DNA of 52,926 bases from a bacterium (GCA_017470815.1 JAFUXT010000005.1:1-52926); one strand, 5' to 3'. Shown: positions 33,912-44,360, counted from the stretch's first letter. Translations and numbers: made by a program. The notes: a model not told the origin generated them from the sequence alone.

Positions 33912-36608
33912 ATGACAACAAAAAGTAAAAAAACTGTTGAAAAACTTGAAAAAAGTTTGAACAAATCAACAGTAGTAGACAGTGCAGAACAATTTGAACT
34001 GCTTATTGAAAGAGTTAAAAAGGCTCAAAAAATCTATTCAACTTATACACAAGAACAGGTTGATAAGATTTTTAAAGCGGCTGCAACGGCTGCTGACAAG
34101 GCTCGTATTCCTTTGGCTCGTATGGCTGCAGAAGAAACAGGCATGGGCGTTTTGGAAGATAAAATTATTAAAAATCACTTTGCAAGTGAATACATTTACA
34201 ACAAACACAAAAACGCAAAAACTTGCGGAATTATTAAAGAAGACAAAGCAAACGGAATAAAAATTGTTGCTGAACCTCTCGGAGTTATTGCAGGTATTAT
34301 TCCTACAACCAACCCGACTTCAACAGCAATTTTCAAATCTTTAATTGCTTTGAAAACAAGAAACGCAATTATCTTTTCACCGCACCCGAGAGCAACAAAA
34401 TCTACTATTGAGGCTGCAAAGGTTGTATTGGAAGCCGCAGTTAAGGCAGGTGCTCCGGAAGATATTATCGGCTGGATTGATGTTCCGTCAGTTGAACTTT
34501 CAGGTCAATTGATGCAGCACCCTGATATTGCATGCATATTAGCAACAGGTGGTCCGGGTATGGTTAAGGCTGCTTATTCATCAGGCAACCCTGCATTGGG
34601 CGTAGGTCCTGGTAATACTTCAGCCGTTATTGATGAAACTGCTGATATTAAAATGGCTGTTTCTTCAATCATTATGTCTAAAACTTTTGATAACGGTATG
34701 ATTTGTGCATCTGAACAATCTGTTGTAGTTGTTGAAGATGTTTATGAAGAAGTTAAAAAAGAATTTCAGTACAGAGGTGCTTATTTAGTATCTAAAGCAG
34801 AACAGCAAAAAATGATTGATTTGCCGTTTATCGATCCGAACAGAGGAACTGCTCATCCTGCGATTGTCGGGCAAAGTGCAGTTAAGATTGCTGAACTTTC
34901 AGGCTTTGAAATTCCTGAATATTCAAAAATTCTTTTGGTTGAAAGACCTTCTGTTGATTGGTCTGATCCGTTCTCAAGAGAAAAATTATCACCGATTTTG
35001 ACTATGTATAAGGCTAAAAACTATGAAGAAGCATCAAAAATGGCTTATGAATTAGTTTCAAAAGGCGGTGCAGGTCATACTTCAGTTCTTTACACAGATC
35101 CGAGAACATCTGAAAGAATTGACCATTATGCAGAATTGATGCCTTCTTGCCGTGTACTTATCAACTCTCCATCTTCTCAGGGTGGTATTGGTGATTTATA
35201 TAACTTCAAACTTGAGCCGTCATTATCTTTAGGTTGCGGTTCTTGGGGTAAAAACGCTATCTCAGGTAACATCGGGGTAGAAAACTTACTTAACTACAAA
35301 ACAGTTGCTGAAAGGAGAGAAAACATGTTGTGGTTCAAGGTTCCTTCAAAGGTTTACTTTAAAAGAGGCGCTACAGATTTGGCTCTTCGTGAATTGGCAG
35401 GTAAAAAGCGTGCATTTATCGTAACTGACAGATTCTTGTTTAATTCAGGTGCTGTTGATGCGATTACAAATGTTTTAGATGAAATCGGAATTGACCATGA
35501 AATCTTCTTTGATGTCAAACCTGACCCGACATTATCTACAATCAAACAAGCAATGGATATAATCAAACCTTATGAACCTGATGTATTTATCGCATTGGGT
35601 GGTGGTTCTCCGATGGATGCTGCAAAAATTATGTGGTTAATGTATGAACAACCTGATACAGATTTCAGCGATATTTCAATGAGATTTATGGATATCAGAA
35701 AGAGAATCTGCTCTATTCCTGATTTGGGCAAAAAAGCAACTATGGTTGCAATTCCTACAACTTCAGGCACAGGTTCGGAAGTTACACCGTTTGCAATTAT
35801 CACAGACGATGAAACTCATGTTAAATACGCAATTGCAGATTATGCTTTGACTCCTAATATGGCAATTATTGACCCGAACTTTGTTGACGGTATGCCAAAA
35901 GGTTTGACATCCGCTTCAGGTATTGACGCATTGGTTCACGCAACTGAAGCGTATGTTTCTTGTATGGCTACAAACTTCACTAATTCAAACGCTTTGGAAG
36001 CAATTAAGTTGGTATTCAGATATTTAGAACCGTCTTGGTCAGAAGGTGCAAATAATCCTAAAGCAAGAGAAAAAATGCATTATGCCGCAACTATTGCAGG
36101 TATGGCATTTGCTAACTCATTCTTAGGTTTGTGTCACTCTATGGCTCACAAACTCGGTGCAATGTTCCATGTTCCTCACGGTGTTGCAAACGCATTATTA
36201 TTCAGACAAATTATCAAATATAATGCTGTTGATTATCCGCATAAACAGGCAACATTCCCTCAATATAAATATCCGAATGCAAAAGAAAAATATGCTCAAA
36301 TTGCTGACGAATTAGGTTTGGGCGGGAAAACTCTTGATGAAAAAGTTGAATTGTATATTCAGGCAGTTGATAAACTTATGAAATCAATCAACTTACCAAA
36401 TTCTATCAAAGATTTTGGTGTAACAGAAGAAGAATTCTACGCAAAACTTGATGAAATGGTAGAATTGGCATTTGACGACCAATGCACAGGTGCTAACCCT
36501 GCATATCCGTTAATGAGTGATATCAGAGAAATCTATATTGACGCATTCAATGGTGTTGTAAGAGATTACTACCCTGCAAAATCAGCAAAGAAAAAATCTT
36601 CTAAATAA
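33912..36608 (+). CDS. adhE: Bifunctional acetaldehyde-CoA/alcohol dehydrogenase
   Basis: 898 residues, standard AdhE length. N-terminal aldehyde dehydrogenase domain (about 1-440) with thioester Cys265 in GMICASEQ; C-terminal iron alcohol dehydrogenase domain (about 460-880) with GGGSPMDAAK and the His-rich HKLGAMFHVPHG iron-binding region. Reduces acetyl-CoA through acetaldehyde to ethanol with two NADH, recycling NAD during fermentation. Family members form long helical filaments (spirosomes). Clear AAAGGAG RBS; terminator at 36627. Confidence 0.97.
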   Translation: MTTKSKKTVEKLEKSLNKSTVVDSAEQFELLIERVKKAQKIYSTYTQEQVDKIFKAAATAADKARIPLARMAAEETGMGVLEDKIIKNHFASEYIYNKHKNAKTCGIIKEDKANGIKIVAEPLGVIAGIIPTTNPTSTAIFKSLIALKTRNAIIFSPHPRATKSTIEAAKVVLEAAVKAGAPEDIIGWIDVPSVELSGQLMQHPDIACILATGGPGMVKAAYSSGNPALGVGPGNTSAVIDETADIKMAVSSIIMSKTFDNGMICASEQSVVVVEDVYEEVKKEFQYRGAYLVSKAEQQKMIDLPFIDPNRGTAHPAIVGQSAVKIAELSGFEIPEYSKILLVERPSVDWSDPFSREKLSPILTMYKAKNYEEASKMAYELVSKGGAGHTSVLYTDPRTSERIDHYAELMPSCRVLINSPSSQGGIGDLYNFKLEPSLSLGCGSWGKNAISGNIGVENLLNYKTVAERRENMLWFKVPSKVYFKRGATDLALRELAGKKRAFIVTDRFLFNSGAVDAITNVLDEIGIDHEIFFDVKPDPTLSTIKQAMDIIKPYEPDVFIALGGGSPMDAAKIMWLMYEQPDTDFSDISMRFMDIRKRICSIPDLGKKATMVAIPTTSGTGSEVTPFAIITDDETHVKYAIADYALTPNMAIIDPNFVDGMPKGLTSASGIDALVHATEAYVSCMATNFTNSNALEAIKLVFRYLEPSWSEGANNPKAREKMHYAATIAGMAFANSFLGLCHSMAHKLGAMFHVPHGVANALLFRQIIKYNAVDYPHKQATFPQYKYPNAKEKYAQIADELGLGGKTLDEKVELYIQAVDKLMKSINLPNSIKDFGVTEEEFYAKLDEMVELAFDDQCTGANPAYPLMSDIREIYIDAFNGVVRDYYPAKSAKKKSSK

Positions 36609-36626
36609 GACTGATTATAAAATATG

Positions 36627-36660
36627 AAAATACCCTCTCAAATTGAGAGGGTATTTTTTT
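36627..36660 (+). terminator. adhE: Terminator of adhE (bidirectional)
   Basis: AAAATACCCTCTCA-AAT-TGAGAGGGTATTTTTTT, a perfect long stem. It is also usable by the convergent ABC gene at 36659, whose stop lies inside its T-run. Confidence 0.9.
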
Positions 36661-37624
36661 ATATTTCATTTAAAAAACAAGCACTAAAATGGTTTTGCCC
36701 GATTTGAATAAGTTTTGGTATTTGTGTTTGGCATTTTCCTCCGCAAAAATCACATCTTGGGTGAAAACGACAGCCGTCAATTTTTTGGGATAATGTCGGA
36801 GGTTGTCCTTTTATTGTTTCAAGCGGAGTTTGTCTGTTTGACGGAATTGACTTTAACAATGCTTGTGAATACGGATGATTGGGGTTTGAGAAAAATTCAT
36901 GGGCGGGTGCACTTTCTACTATTCTGCCTGCGTACATTACCGCAATATTTTGGGAGTTTTCGCTTACAAGTGCCAAATCGTGTGTAATCAAAAGAATTGA
37001 AGTCTGATTATTTTGTTTAATCTCGTTTAAGAGTTTCATAATTTGTGATTGAATTGTCACATCAAGCGCAGTTGTCGGTTCATCTGCAATCAGAATTTGC
37101 GCATCCGTTGCAAGAGCCATCGCAATAACCGCTCTTTGTTTCATTCCGCCCGAAAATTCGTGGGGGTAGTTATTTAATCTGTTTCGTGCATCAGGTATTT
37201 GTACGGCTTCAAACGCTTCAATGGCTTGTCTTTTTGCCTCATTTCCTTTAAGTCCTTTGTGAATTTTTATAACCTCTAAAAGTTGGTCGCCGACAGTGTA
37301 TAACGGGTTTAGTGAAGTCATCGGGTCTTGCGGTATGAGTGCAATTTTACCCCCTCTGATTTTGCTCATTTCTTTTTGGGTTTTGTCCAAAAGATTTTCA
37401 CCGTTGTATATAATTTCTCCGCTTGTAATTTTTGCGGTTTTGGGAATAAGGTTGAGAATACTCATTGCGCTCATTGTTTTTCCGCAACCGGATTCGCCAA
37501 CAAGTGCAAGTGTCTGACCTTTTTCAAGTGCAAAATTTACATCAAAAAGCGCCTGCTGAAAACTTTCTTCAACATTAAATCCCAAATTAAGATTTTTCAC
37601 TTCTAAAACAGACATCAAATTCAT
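36659..37624 (-). CDS. Oligopeptide/dipeptide ABC transporter ATPase (OppD/DppD type)
   Basis: 321 residues. Walker A GESGCGKT, ABC signature SGGMKQR, Walker B LIADEPTTALD, and the C-terminal RFHPRCDFCGGKC Cys-rich extension typical of OppD/DppD. This subunit powers peptide import at the cytoplasmic face. Start: ATG 37624 or the ATG three codons on (MSVLEVKN); no clear ribosome binding site before either. No permease, binding protein or OppF partner lies next to it, so it is an isolated subunit or its partners are elsewhere. Confidence 0.9.
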   Translation of the reverse strand: MNLMSVLEVKNLNLGFNVEESFQQALFDVNFALEKGQTLALVGESGCGKTMSAMSILNLIPKTAKITSGEIIYNGENLLDKTQKEMSKIRGGKIALIPQDPMTSLNPLYTVGDQLLEVIKIHKGLKGNEAKRQAIEAFEAVQIPDARNRLNNYPHEFSGGMKQRAVIAMALATDAQILIADEPTTALDVTIQSQIMKLLNEIKQNNQTSILLITHDLALVSENSQNIAVMYAGRIVESAPAHEFFSNPNHPYSQALLKSIPSNRQTPLETIKGQPPTLSQKIDGCRFHPRCDFCGGKCQTQIPKLIQIGQNHFSACFLNEI

Positions 37625-37883
37625 TATATTGTCTTTAAAAGTTCAAGTAAATAGTTTTTATGTCGGATATTTTAACAGTATTTATTACCTGATTAAAGTT
37701 TGTTGGCATTGGAAGTCGTCTAATGCTTTTGAGTGAATGGTGAGTGGTGAATTGTGAATAGTCATTTACAAATTTATTGGTTACAAAATTTTCGATAGCA
37801 GTGTTGGTTGGCTAACCGGTAAAAACATTATAATTGTTGGGGTAGAAACCACAACTTACAAATTGGTATAAATGATTTTGAAT

Positions 37884-38774
37884 TTATTTTTCTTCCAGAT
37901 ACCCAAAATCTTTTAAAATATTATCTTTTTTGCGCCAATCTTTTTCGACTTTCACTTCTAATCCCAAAAAAACTTTTTTTTCTGTAATTTTTTCCAAATC
38001 CTGCCTTGCTTCTGTTCCGATTTTTTTGAGCAGACTCCCGCCTTTACCTATCAAAATTCCTTTTTGGCTCTTTGTTTCGCAATAAATTGTAGCATAAATT
38101 TTATCGATATCTTCCTGTTCAAAATAGTTTTCAATTTTGACTGCAACTGCGTGTGGAATTTCGTCAGACGTGTTTAACAAAATTTTTTCTCTTATAATTT
38201 CCTGTGCAACATCACGCATTGTTTCTTCTGTTACAACATCTTCGGGGTACATGATTTCACCTTCCGGCAGTTTTTTAAATAAATTTTTGAGTAAAGTGTC
38301 AATATTTCGCCCTGTTTTTGCGGAAACTCTTATAACAGGCAGATTTTCGTCAAAAAGTGTTTTGTAACTCAACAGATTTTGTTCAATTTTTTCAGGCTTT
38401 TTAACCTTGTCAACCTTGTTCATTACTATAATAACAGGAATTTTTGTTTCCAAAAGGTTTTGGACAATCCATTTGTCACCTTTTCCGGCACTTTCTGAAC
38501 CGTCAACAAGAAAAATTATTACATCAGCATCAGGAATGGCAATTTTTGCTTCATCAATAAGAAACTCCCCAAGTTTATTAAGTGGTCTGTGAATCCCTGG
38601 GGTATCAATAAAAACAATTTGCCCATGTTCGTTTGTCAGAATACCTTTAATTCTTTTTCGTGTAGTTTGGGCTTTGTCAGTTGCAATAACAATTTTTTGC
38701 CCCAAAATCTGATTTAACAGGGTTGATTTACCCACATTCGGGCGGCCTATAATTGTTACAAATCCACATTTCAT
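37884..38774 (-). CDS. era: GTPase Era
   Basis: About 296 residues from ATG 38774 (MKCGFVTIIGRPNVGKST), which matches the usual Era N-terminus; a longer frame starts at 38801. G1 GRPNVGKST, G3 DTPG, G4 NKVD, and the C-terminal KH domain with GILIGKGGSLLKKIG. Era binds the 3' end of 16S rRNA and helps 30S maturation. The 259 bp downstream (37625-37883) contain only a GTGAGTGGTGAAT-type repeat, also at 32966, and a GTTGGGG palindrome fragment. Confidence 0.95.
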   Translation of the reverse strand: MKCGFVTIIGRPNVGKSTLLNQILGQKIVIATDKAQTTRKRIKGILTNEHGQIVFIDTPGIHRPLNKLGEFLIDEAKIAIPDADVIIFLVDGSESAGKGDKWIVQNLLETKIPVIIVMNKVDKVKKPEKIEQNLLSYKTLFDENLPVIRVSAKTGRNIDTLLKNLFKKLPEGEIMYPEDVVTEETMRDVAQEIIREKILLNTSDEIPHAVAVKIENYFEQEDIDKIYATIYCETKSQKGILIGKGGSLLKKIGTEARQDLEKITEKKVFLGLEVKVEKDWRKKDNILKDFGYLEEK

Positions 38775-38871
38775 TTTTGTATTGTAACATAAATTTACCA
38801 AATATTAATAAAGTAGCAAAAATTTTTATTCTCGACTATTATATAAATTGAAGTGTAGTTTTTTAAAGATT

Positions 38872-40953
38872 ATGGGAAATATGATAAATAGAAAATTTAT
38901 AATTACAACTGTTCTTTCAGCGTTCTTAATTGCAGGCAATTCCGTAATGGCGGATTCAAGCGATTTATTGAGAATGGATGTCAAGAAGGCATCAAGTGAT
39001 GATACGGTAGATGTAACATTCTATACGACAGGTGCTCCGACAAACACTGTAGTAACAAGAAAATCAGGCAACACTTATGTTGTGTTACTGCCAAATGTTG
39101 CAGGTAATCAGTCTATAGTACCTGCTTTGGGCGGAGTAAAAGATTTGGTTTCCGATGTTAGAGTAAAAAATGTTGATGATGGTATCGGCGGTTATACAAA
39201 AGTCACATTTAATACAACAAAACCTATAAAAATTCAAACTTACACAAAAAGAACCGCACCATTAACAAAAGCCCAACAGGATTATAAAAATTTAATTGCT
39301 CAAAATAGCAAATTCGATCCTGATAAAAAAATGGAAAACTTTAAAAAAACAAGTTCTTCTGTTTCAACTACTGTAAATTCAAATGTAAAACCTGCAGTTT
39401 CAACTACAAAAACAACTGTTACAAAATCATCTGCGGCAACTACAAAAACAACGACAAAAAAGCCTGTTGAAGCAAATAAAGTTACCGTTCAAACTACACA
39501 ACCAAAGACAACAACTCAAAATGCAAACAAAATTGCATTAAAATCTGTTGCCGTTCATGTTCCTGTTATAAAAGCGGATAGTATAAAATCTTCTGCTCAA
39601 AGTGCAAAAGTTCAACCTAAAACAGTAAAAACCGAAGCAGTTAAACCAAAAATTGAGGTTAAATCAGAAGTAAAACCTGCTCAAAAAGTTGAATCTAAAC
39701 CTGAAGCAAAATCTGTTGAATTCAAACCTGTTCCGGCATTTGATTTAAAAAATCCGCCGGCACAGTCAAAGAACGCCCAAAAAGATAATTCAAAAACTAT
39801 TGAAAAGGTTATAAAAACAAACGCTAACAAAAAAAGTTTACCTATAATACCAATTGCAGGTGCATTATCTGTTATAGGAATATTTATTCTCGGGGCTTTG
39901 ATGAATATTATCGCAAGAGCGGTTAAAAATAATTCACAATTAAAAGAATATCTTGAAAACTACAATTCAGAACCTGAAAATGCTAAAGGTGATGATTATT
40001 CTCAAATTGCTGATAATGAAAATTTGAGTTGGCAGGAAAAATACAAATTGTATTCGCAAGCAAAAGATGGTCAAAATCAGAGCGAAACATCTTATGTTAC
40101 AAATATTGGCGGGACAAAAGGTGTACTTGTAAATGATATGGCTGCAAGAGTTTCACAAATGGAACATGCACTTTCTCAGACTCCGTCTATGAAGCAGTTT
40201 AGTACTTCCCCGAAGGGTGTCCAGTCTGAAGAAGAAGCAATCGCAAAAAGAATGTCAGGTCTAAACTTAAAATCTTTTGCTAAAAATCTTGACCTGAAAA
40301 TGACAAGCAGACAAAGTTTACCGTCAGAAAGTGAAAATGTCGTTACAGAACCGCTTCATGAAGGGCAGCATGTTAAACTGAAAAATAGCGGATTAAATGT
40401 CAGCAGAAGAAATTTTGGCGGTCACGGATTCAGCATATCTGATTTAGTCAGAACAGGCAGAAGATTTTTACCGAAAAATAAAATTTCCGATGAAATGAAA
40501 GAACTTCAGGAACAGTATTTGGTATCTTCTTTGGAAGAATATTTGAGTATTGTTGATAATGAAAATAATAGGGAACCTGTTTCTGCCGTAACGGAAGAAA
40601 TTACAAATATGATTCCGAAACGCAGCCGTTCTGAGATGATGAGTGTAACTAATCCGGTTGATAGAAAAGTTCCGTTTAAAAAGCCACAGGCATCTGATTT
40701 CAACATTTCTATCAAGTCAAAATATGATATAGATAATGACAAGAGTATTTTCATGGTTGAATCTGACGGAGTTTCGGCCCTAATCGGTAAGATTGGTGAA
40801 AATGTTTATGTATTGAAAAAATTTGATAAAATCATAAATAAACCGCTTCAGGTCAGACTTGATTACGGAAGTGTATATATAGTAAAAGTCGGCGGATTCA
40901 AGTGTCTTGTTGATGTCGCAGAAGACAAAATGGGAACTTTGCTTGAAATATAA
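38872..40953 (+). CDS. AMIN-domain envelope protein with transmembrane anchor
   Basis: About 693 residues. ATG 38872 or 38881 fits a signal-type N-terminus (NRKFIITTVLSAFLIAG); the longest frame opens with TTG at 38848. An AMIN-like beta domain (about 30-125, LLRMDVKKASSDDTVDVTFY...) is followed by a Thr/Lys/Val-rich linker, one membrane helix (about 324-344) and a 340-residue C-terminal part with Ser-rich stretches. AMIN domains target cell-wall hydrolases and pilus secretins to peptidoglycan. The layout suggests the AMIN domain outside and the tail inside, or the reverse if the first hydrophobic segment is an uncleaved anchor. Unknown role; divergent from era by about 50 bp. Confidence 0.8.
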   Translation: MGNMINRKFIITTVLSAFLIAGNSVMADSSDLLRMDVKKASSDDTVDVTFYTTGAPTNTVVTRKSGNTYVVLLPNVAGNQSIVPALGGVKDLVSDVRVKNVDDGIGGYTKVTFNTTKPIKIQTYTKRTAPLTKAQQDYKNLIAQNSKFDPDKKMENFKKTSSSVSTTVNSNVKPAVSTTKTTVTKSSAATTKTTTKKPVEANKVTVQTTQPKTTTQNANKIALKSVAVHVPVIKADSIKSSAQSAKVQPKTVKTEAVKPKIEVKSEVKPAQKVESKPEAKSVEFKPVPAFDLKNPPAQSKNAQKDNSKTIEKVIKTNANKKSLPIIPIAGALSVIGIFILGALMNIIARAVKNNSQLKEYLENYNSEPENAKGDDYSQIADNENLSWQEKYKLYSQAKDGQNQSETSYVTNIGGTKGVLVNDMAARVSQMEHALSQTPSMKQFSTSPKGVQSEEEAIAKRMSGLNLKSFAKNLDLKMTSRQSLPSESENVVTEPLHEGQHVKLKNSGLNVSRRNFGGHGFSISDLVRTGRRFLPKNKISDEMKELQEQYLVSSLEEYLSIVDNENNREPVSAVTEEITNMIPKRSRSEMMSVTNPVDRKVPFKKPQASDFNISIKSKYDIDNDKSIFMVESDGVSALIGKIGENVYVLKKFDKIINKPLQVRLDYGSVYIVKVGGFKCLVDVAEDKMGTLLEI

Positions 40954-41049
40954 TTAATATCCCCTCGCCCACATCCTTATAAGAGTGGGATACAAAGCGA
41001 AGCCCCTTAATTATGCTTATGCTATTATTTTGTCAATTCGGGAGAGGGA

Positions 41050-42213
41050 ATGTTAAAAAGAATTGTTTTAATATTTACAATAACAATAGTGCTTATTTAT
41101 ACAGGTTTTAGCCTGTGTAAAAAGAATGATAATTATGTTCATATTGAGTTTGCAACTTGGGGTTCGGAATCTGAAATTAATATTTTAAAACCGATGCTTG
41201 AAGATTTTGAAAAACAAAATGACGGAATTAAGGTTGATTTAATGCATATTCCGCAGAATTATTTTCAGAAAATTCATCTTTTGTTTGCTTCGAATACCGC
41301 GCCTGATGTCATTTTTATAAACAATTTGTATCTGCCGTTGTATGCAAATGCGGGGGTGTTAGAGGATTTAACAAATTATGAGGAACTTGAATACGATAAG
41401 TATTTCCCAAAATCAATTGAAGCAATGAAGTTTAAAGGTAAAATTTATGCGTTACCGAGAGATGTTTCTAATCTTGTGTTCTTTTATAACAAAGATTTAT
41501 TTAAAAAACTAAAAGTTGATTATCCGGCTAAAGGCTGGACTTTAGATGATTTATTAAATAAGGCGAAAAAACTCACTACAAAGGAAACATTTGGAATATC
41601 TTTTGAAGAAAAACCGCTTTATTATCTGCCTTATATGCTTTATTATGGCGGTTGGGGACTAAATGACAGCGCAAATTATTTCAGCAGTGATGTTTTAAAT
41701 AAAAGCGCAAATAAAAAAGGGTTGGAATTTTATGCTGATTTGAGGCGAAAATATCATGTTGCTCCCAAGAAAGAGGAAATCGGCAGTGCAACTATGGCGC
41801 AGATGTTTTTGCAGGGTAAAATCGGAATGTATTTATCAGGTCGCTGGCTGGTACCCAAATTTCGACAGGAAGCAAAATTTGACTGGGATGTTGCTGAATT
41901 CCCAAAAACAATGTTTATGGACAGTTCAGGCTGGGCAATATCAAAATCTTCTAAACATAAGTCCGAAGCAATTAAACTGATTAAATTTTTGGCTTCAAAA
42001 GATAATTCGCAAAAATTTGCGCAGAGTGGTCTTATAGTTCCTGCCAGGATAGACAGTGCAAATTCAAAATATTTTCTTGATGGTCAAAAACCAAAAAATG
42101 CTAAAGTGTTTTTAAATACCGCAAAAAATTCCGTACCTACACCTGTAACGGTTAATTATAACGAAATTCTTGATGATTTGAACTCCAAAACGGAATATAT
42201 TTTTAATAAGTAA
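41050..42213 (+). CDS. ABC transporter solute-binding protein, sugar type (family 1)
   Basis: 387 residues with an N-terminal hydrophobic export segment (1-22) ending in FSLCKK, a possible but imperfect lipobox. The body matches the family 1 binding proteins: ATWGSESEINILKPMLEDFEKQNDGIKVD, APDVIFINN, and GRWLVPKF...AISKSSKHKSEAIKLIKFLAS. It would collect sugars or glycerol-phosphate-like compounds outside the membrane. GAGAGGGA precedes the ATG. A zinc dehydrogenase follows 24 bp later, and a MalK-type ATPase lies beyond on the other strand, but no permease is present. Confidence 0.85.
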   Translation: MLKRIVLIFTITIVLIYTGFSLCKKNDNYVHIEFATWGSESEINILKPMLEDFEKQNDGIKVDLMHIPQNYFQKIHLLFASNTAPDVIFINNLYLPLYANAGVLEDLTNYEELEYDKYFPKSIEAMKFKGKIYALPRDVSNLVFFYNKDLFKKLKVDYPAKGWTLDDLLNKAKKLTTKETFGISFEEKPLYYLPYMLYYGGWGLNDSANYFSSDVLNKSANKKGLEFYADLRRKYHVAPKKEEIGSATMAQMFLQGKIGMYLSGRWLVPKFRQEAKFDWDVAEFPKTMFMDSSGWAISKSSKHKSEAIKLIKFLASKDNSQKFAQSGLIVPARIDSANSKYFLDGQKPKNAKVFLNTAKNSVPTPVTVNYNEILDDLNSKTEYIFNK

Positions 42214-42237
42214 TTTTATTAATGATATAATGACTTT

Positions 42238-43275
42238 ATGAAAGCAATTCAATATTACGGTCCGAAAGATATAAGATTTGAAGAAGTGTCGGTTAAACCT
42301 CCGCAAGAGGGCGAAGTTGTTGTAAAAGTTATGTCGGCACTTACTTGCGGAACAGATGTCAAAACCTATCGCAGAGGTCATCCTGTACTTATAAAAGAAG
42401 TTCCGTCAGGGTTTGGGCATGAGTTTTCGGGAATTATTGAAAAGGTCGGTAGAAATGTTGAAGGGTTCAAAGTTGGTGACAGAGTTGTAGCGGCTAATTC
42501 CGCACCGTGCGGAAAATGTTTTTATTGCAGGCATGAAGAATATAATTTGTGCGAGAATCTGGATTTATTAAACGGTGCTTATGCACAGTATATAACTGTT
42601 CCTGCTCGAATTGTCAAAAAGAATATGCTCATTTTGCCTAACGATATGAGTTTTGACAGAGCAGCTTTTTGTGAACCGCTTGCTAATGTAGTTCATGGTG
42701 CACACAGAACCGAAATTAAAGAAGGACAAAGTGTCGGTATAATCGGGATAGGCCCTATTGGGTTGATGTTTGCAAGAATTGCAAAACTTATGGGGGCAAG
42801 AGTAATTGTTGCGGGTAGAAATCCGATTAAACTTCAGATGGCGGAAGATTTTGCGCATGCTGATGAAATTGTTGATTTAAAAAAATACCCTAATCCTGAA
42901 AAGATTTTCAAAGATTTTTCTGATGAAAACAAAGGTTTGGATGTTGCGATTGAGTGCGTAGGCTTGCCTGAAATCTGGGAACAAATTTTTAATTGCGTAA
43001 GACCGGGAGGTACGGTGCATTTTTTTGGCGGCTGCAAATCGGGTTCAAAAGTGAGTTTTGATACTACAAAAATGCATTATGGCGATATAAAGATGTTGAG
43101 CGTTTTTCATCATACTCCGAAATATTTCAGGAAAGCGTTTGAATATATCGCATCAGGCGAAGTTGAGGTTGAAAAACTTATAACAGATACCTTGCCTTTA
43201 GAAAAAGTTGAATTCGCAATGCAGCAGCATATTGATGGCAATGCGATTAAATTTTTAATCAAACCGTGGATGTAA
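42238..43275 (+). CDS. Zinc-dependent medium-chain dehydrogenase (sorbitol/threonine dehydrogenase-like)
   Basis: 345 residues. Catalytic zinc region with GHEFSGIIEKVG (H about 61), structural zinc CxxC set CGKCFYCRHEEYNLC, and Rossmann motif GIIGIGPIGLMFARIA. Typical of polyol or sugar dehydrogenases (SDH, Tdh, galactitol-phosphate type). It probably oxidises a polyol delivered by the neighbouring transport protein. No clear terminator between it and the solute-binding gene, so one operon is likely. The minus-strand ATPase converges on it. Confidence 0.9.
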   Translation: MKAIQYYGPKDIRFEEVSVKPPQEGEVVVKVMSALTCGTDVKTYRRGHPVLIKEVPSGFGHEFSGIIEKVGRNVEGFKVGDRVVAANSAPCGKCFYCRHEEYNLCENLDLLNGAYAQYITVPARIVKKNMLILPNDMSFDRAAFCEPLANVVHGAHRTEIKEGQSVGIIGIGPIGLMFARIAKLMGARVIVAGRNPIKLQMAEDFAHADEIVDLKKYPNPEKIFKDFSDENKGLDVAIECVGLPEIWEQIFNCVRPGGTVHFFGGCKSGSKVSFDTTKMHYGDIKMLSVFHHTPKYFRKAFEYIASGEVEVEKLITDTLPLEKVEFAMQQHIDGNAIKFLIKPWM

Positions 43276-43304
43276 CTTGAAAAATACTCAATAATAGAAT
43301 GAAG

Positions 43305-43333
43305 ATTGGGCATATCTGCTCAACACAAAATCT
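43305..43333. repeat. Dispersed repeat GATTGGGCATATCTGC...CAACAC
   Basis: Matches GTTGGGCATACCTGCCCAACACAA at 30837 with three changes. Its arms are no longer fully complementary. Confidence 0.5.
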
Positions 43334-43361
43334 AACGGGGGTTAATAATTAATTTTTATTT

Positions 43362-44360
43362 TTAATAAATTCTTTCACCCGTTTGTTTATCAAATTTGTA
43401 TAAATCAGCAGAATTTATCGACAAATCAAGGGTTTTACCAATATTAAAATCCGAACTCAAAACCGCAGAGCAATGCTTTGCACCAATATCAAAATAAGCG
43501 ATTTTTTCGCTGCCAAGCATTTCTGATATATCAACCTCAACAGTCAATTTTATATCACCCTCGGGTTTTACCATTTTTTCAGGTCGTATGCCGTATAAAA
43601 TATTTTCATCAAGCCCTAAATCTTTTCCGTCAATAAAATTCATTTGGGGAGACCCGATAAACCCTGCGACAAAAGTATTTTTGGGGTTGTTATAAACTTC
43701 ATCAGGGCTGTCAACCTGCTGAATATCACCGTTATTAAGTAAAACTATTCTGTCGCCCATAGTTAGTGCTTCTGTTTGGTCGTGGGTTACATAGATAAAA
43801 GTTGTTTGCAATTTTTCGTGCAATTTTTTAATTTCAGAACGCATTTGAACACGAAGTTTTGCATCAAGGTTTGACAGTGGTTCATCCATCAAAAATACTT
43901 TCGGATTTCTGACAATGGCACGCCCTAAGGCAACTCTTTGTCTTTGACCTCCTGAAAGTTGTTTTGGTTTACGGTCTAAATATTCTGTCAAATTAAGGAT
44001 TTGAGCGGCATCTTGTACTTTTTTTTCAATTTCCGCTTTTGGGACTTTTCGCATCTTTAATCCGAACGCAATATTTTCCCTTACCGTCATGTGAGGATAA
44101 AGTGCATAACTTTGGAACACAAAAGCGATATCTCTGTCTTTGGGCGGAACATCATTGACTTTTTTATCGCCGATAAAAATTTCGCCGTCAGTTATATTTT
44201 CTAATCCTGCTATCATACGCAAAAGAGTAGATTTCCCGCAGCCTGATGAACCGACAAGAACTACAAATTCTTTGTCTTTTATCTCTAAATTTACGCTATT
44301 TATAACTACTTTATTGTTGTCATACGTTTTTTTGACATTTTTTAAAATTACATTACTCAT
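43362..44360 (-). CDS. ABC transporter ATPase, MalK/UgpC type
   Basis: 332 residues. Walker [11 protein letters not shown]-loop [15 protein letters not shown], signature [12 protein letters not shown], Walker [13 protein letters not shown], and the C-terminal TOBE/MalK regulatory part (about 240-330). It would energise the sugar-type transporter whose binding protein is at 41050. Its start overlaps the stop of the kinase-like gene by 8 bp, so they are coupled. No permease genes nearby. Confidence 0.93.
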   Translation of the reverse strand: MSNVILKNVKKTYDNNKVVINSVNLEIKDKEFVVLVGSSGCGKSTLLRMIAGLENITDGEIFIGDKKVNDVPPKDRDIAFVFQSYALYPHMTVRENIAFGLKMRKVPKAEIEKKVQDAAQILNLTEYLDRKPKQLSGGQRQRVALGRAIVRNPKVFLMDEPLSNLDAKLRVQMRSEIKKLHEKLQTTFIYVTHDQTEALTMGDRIVLLNNGDIQQVDSPDEVYNNPKNTFVAGFIGSPQMNFIDGKDLGLDENILYGIRPEKMVKPEGDIKLTVEVDISEMLGSEKIAYFDIGAKHCSAVLSSDFNIGKTLDLSINSADLYKFDKQTGERIY

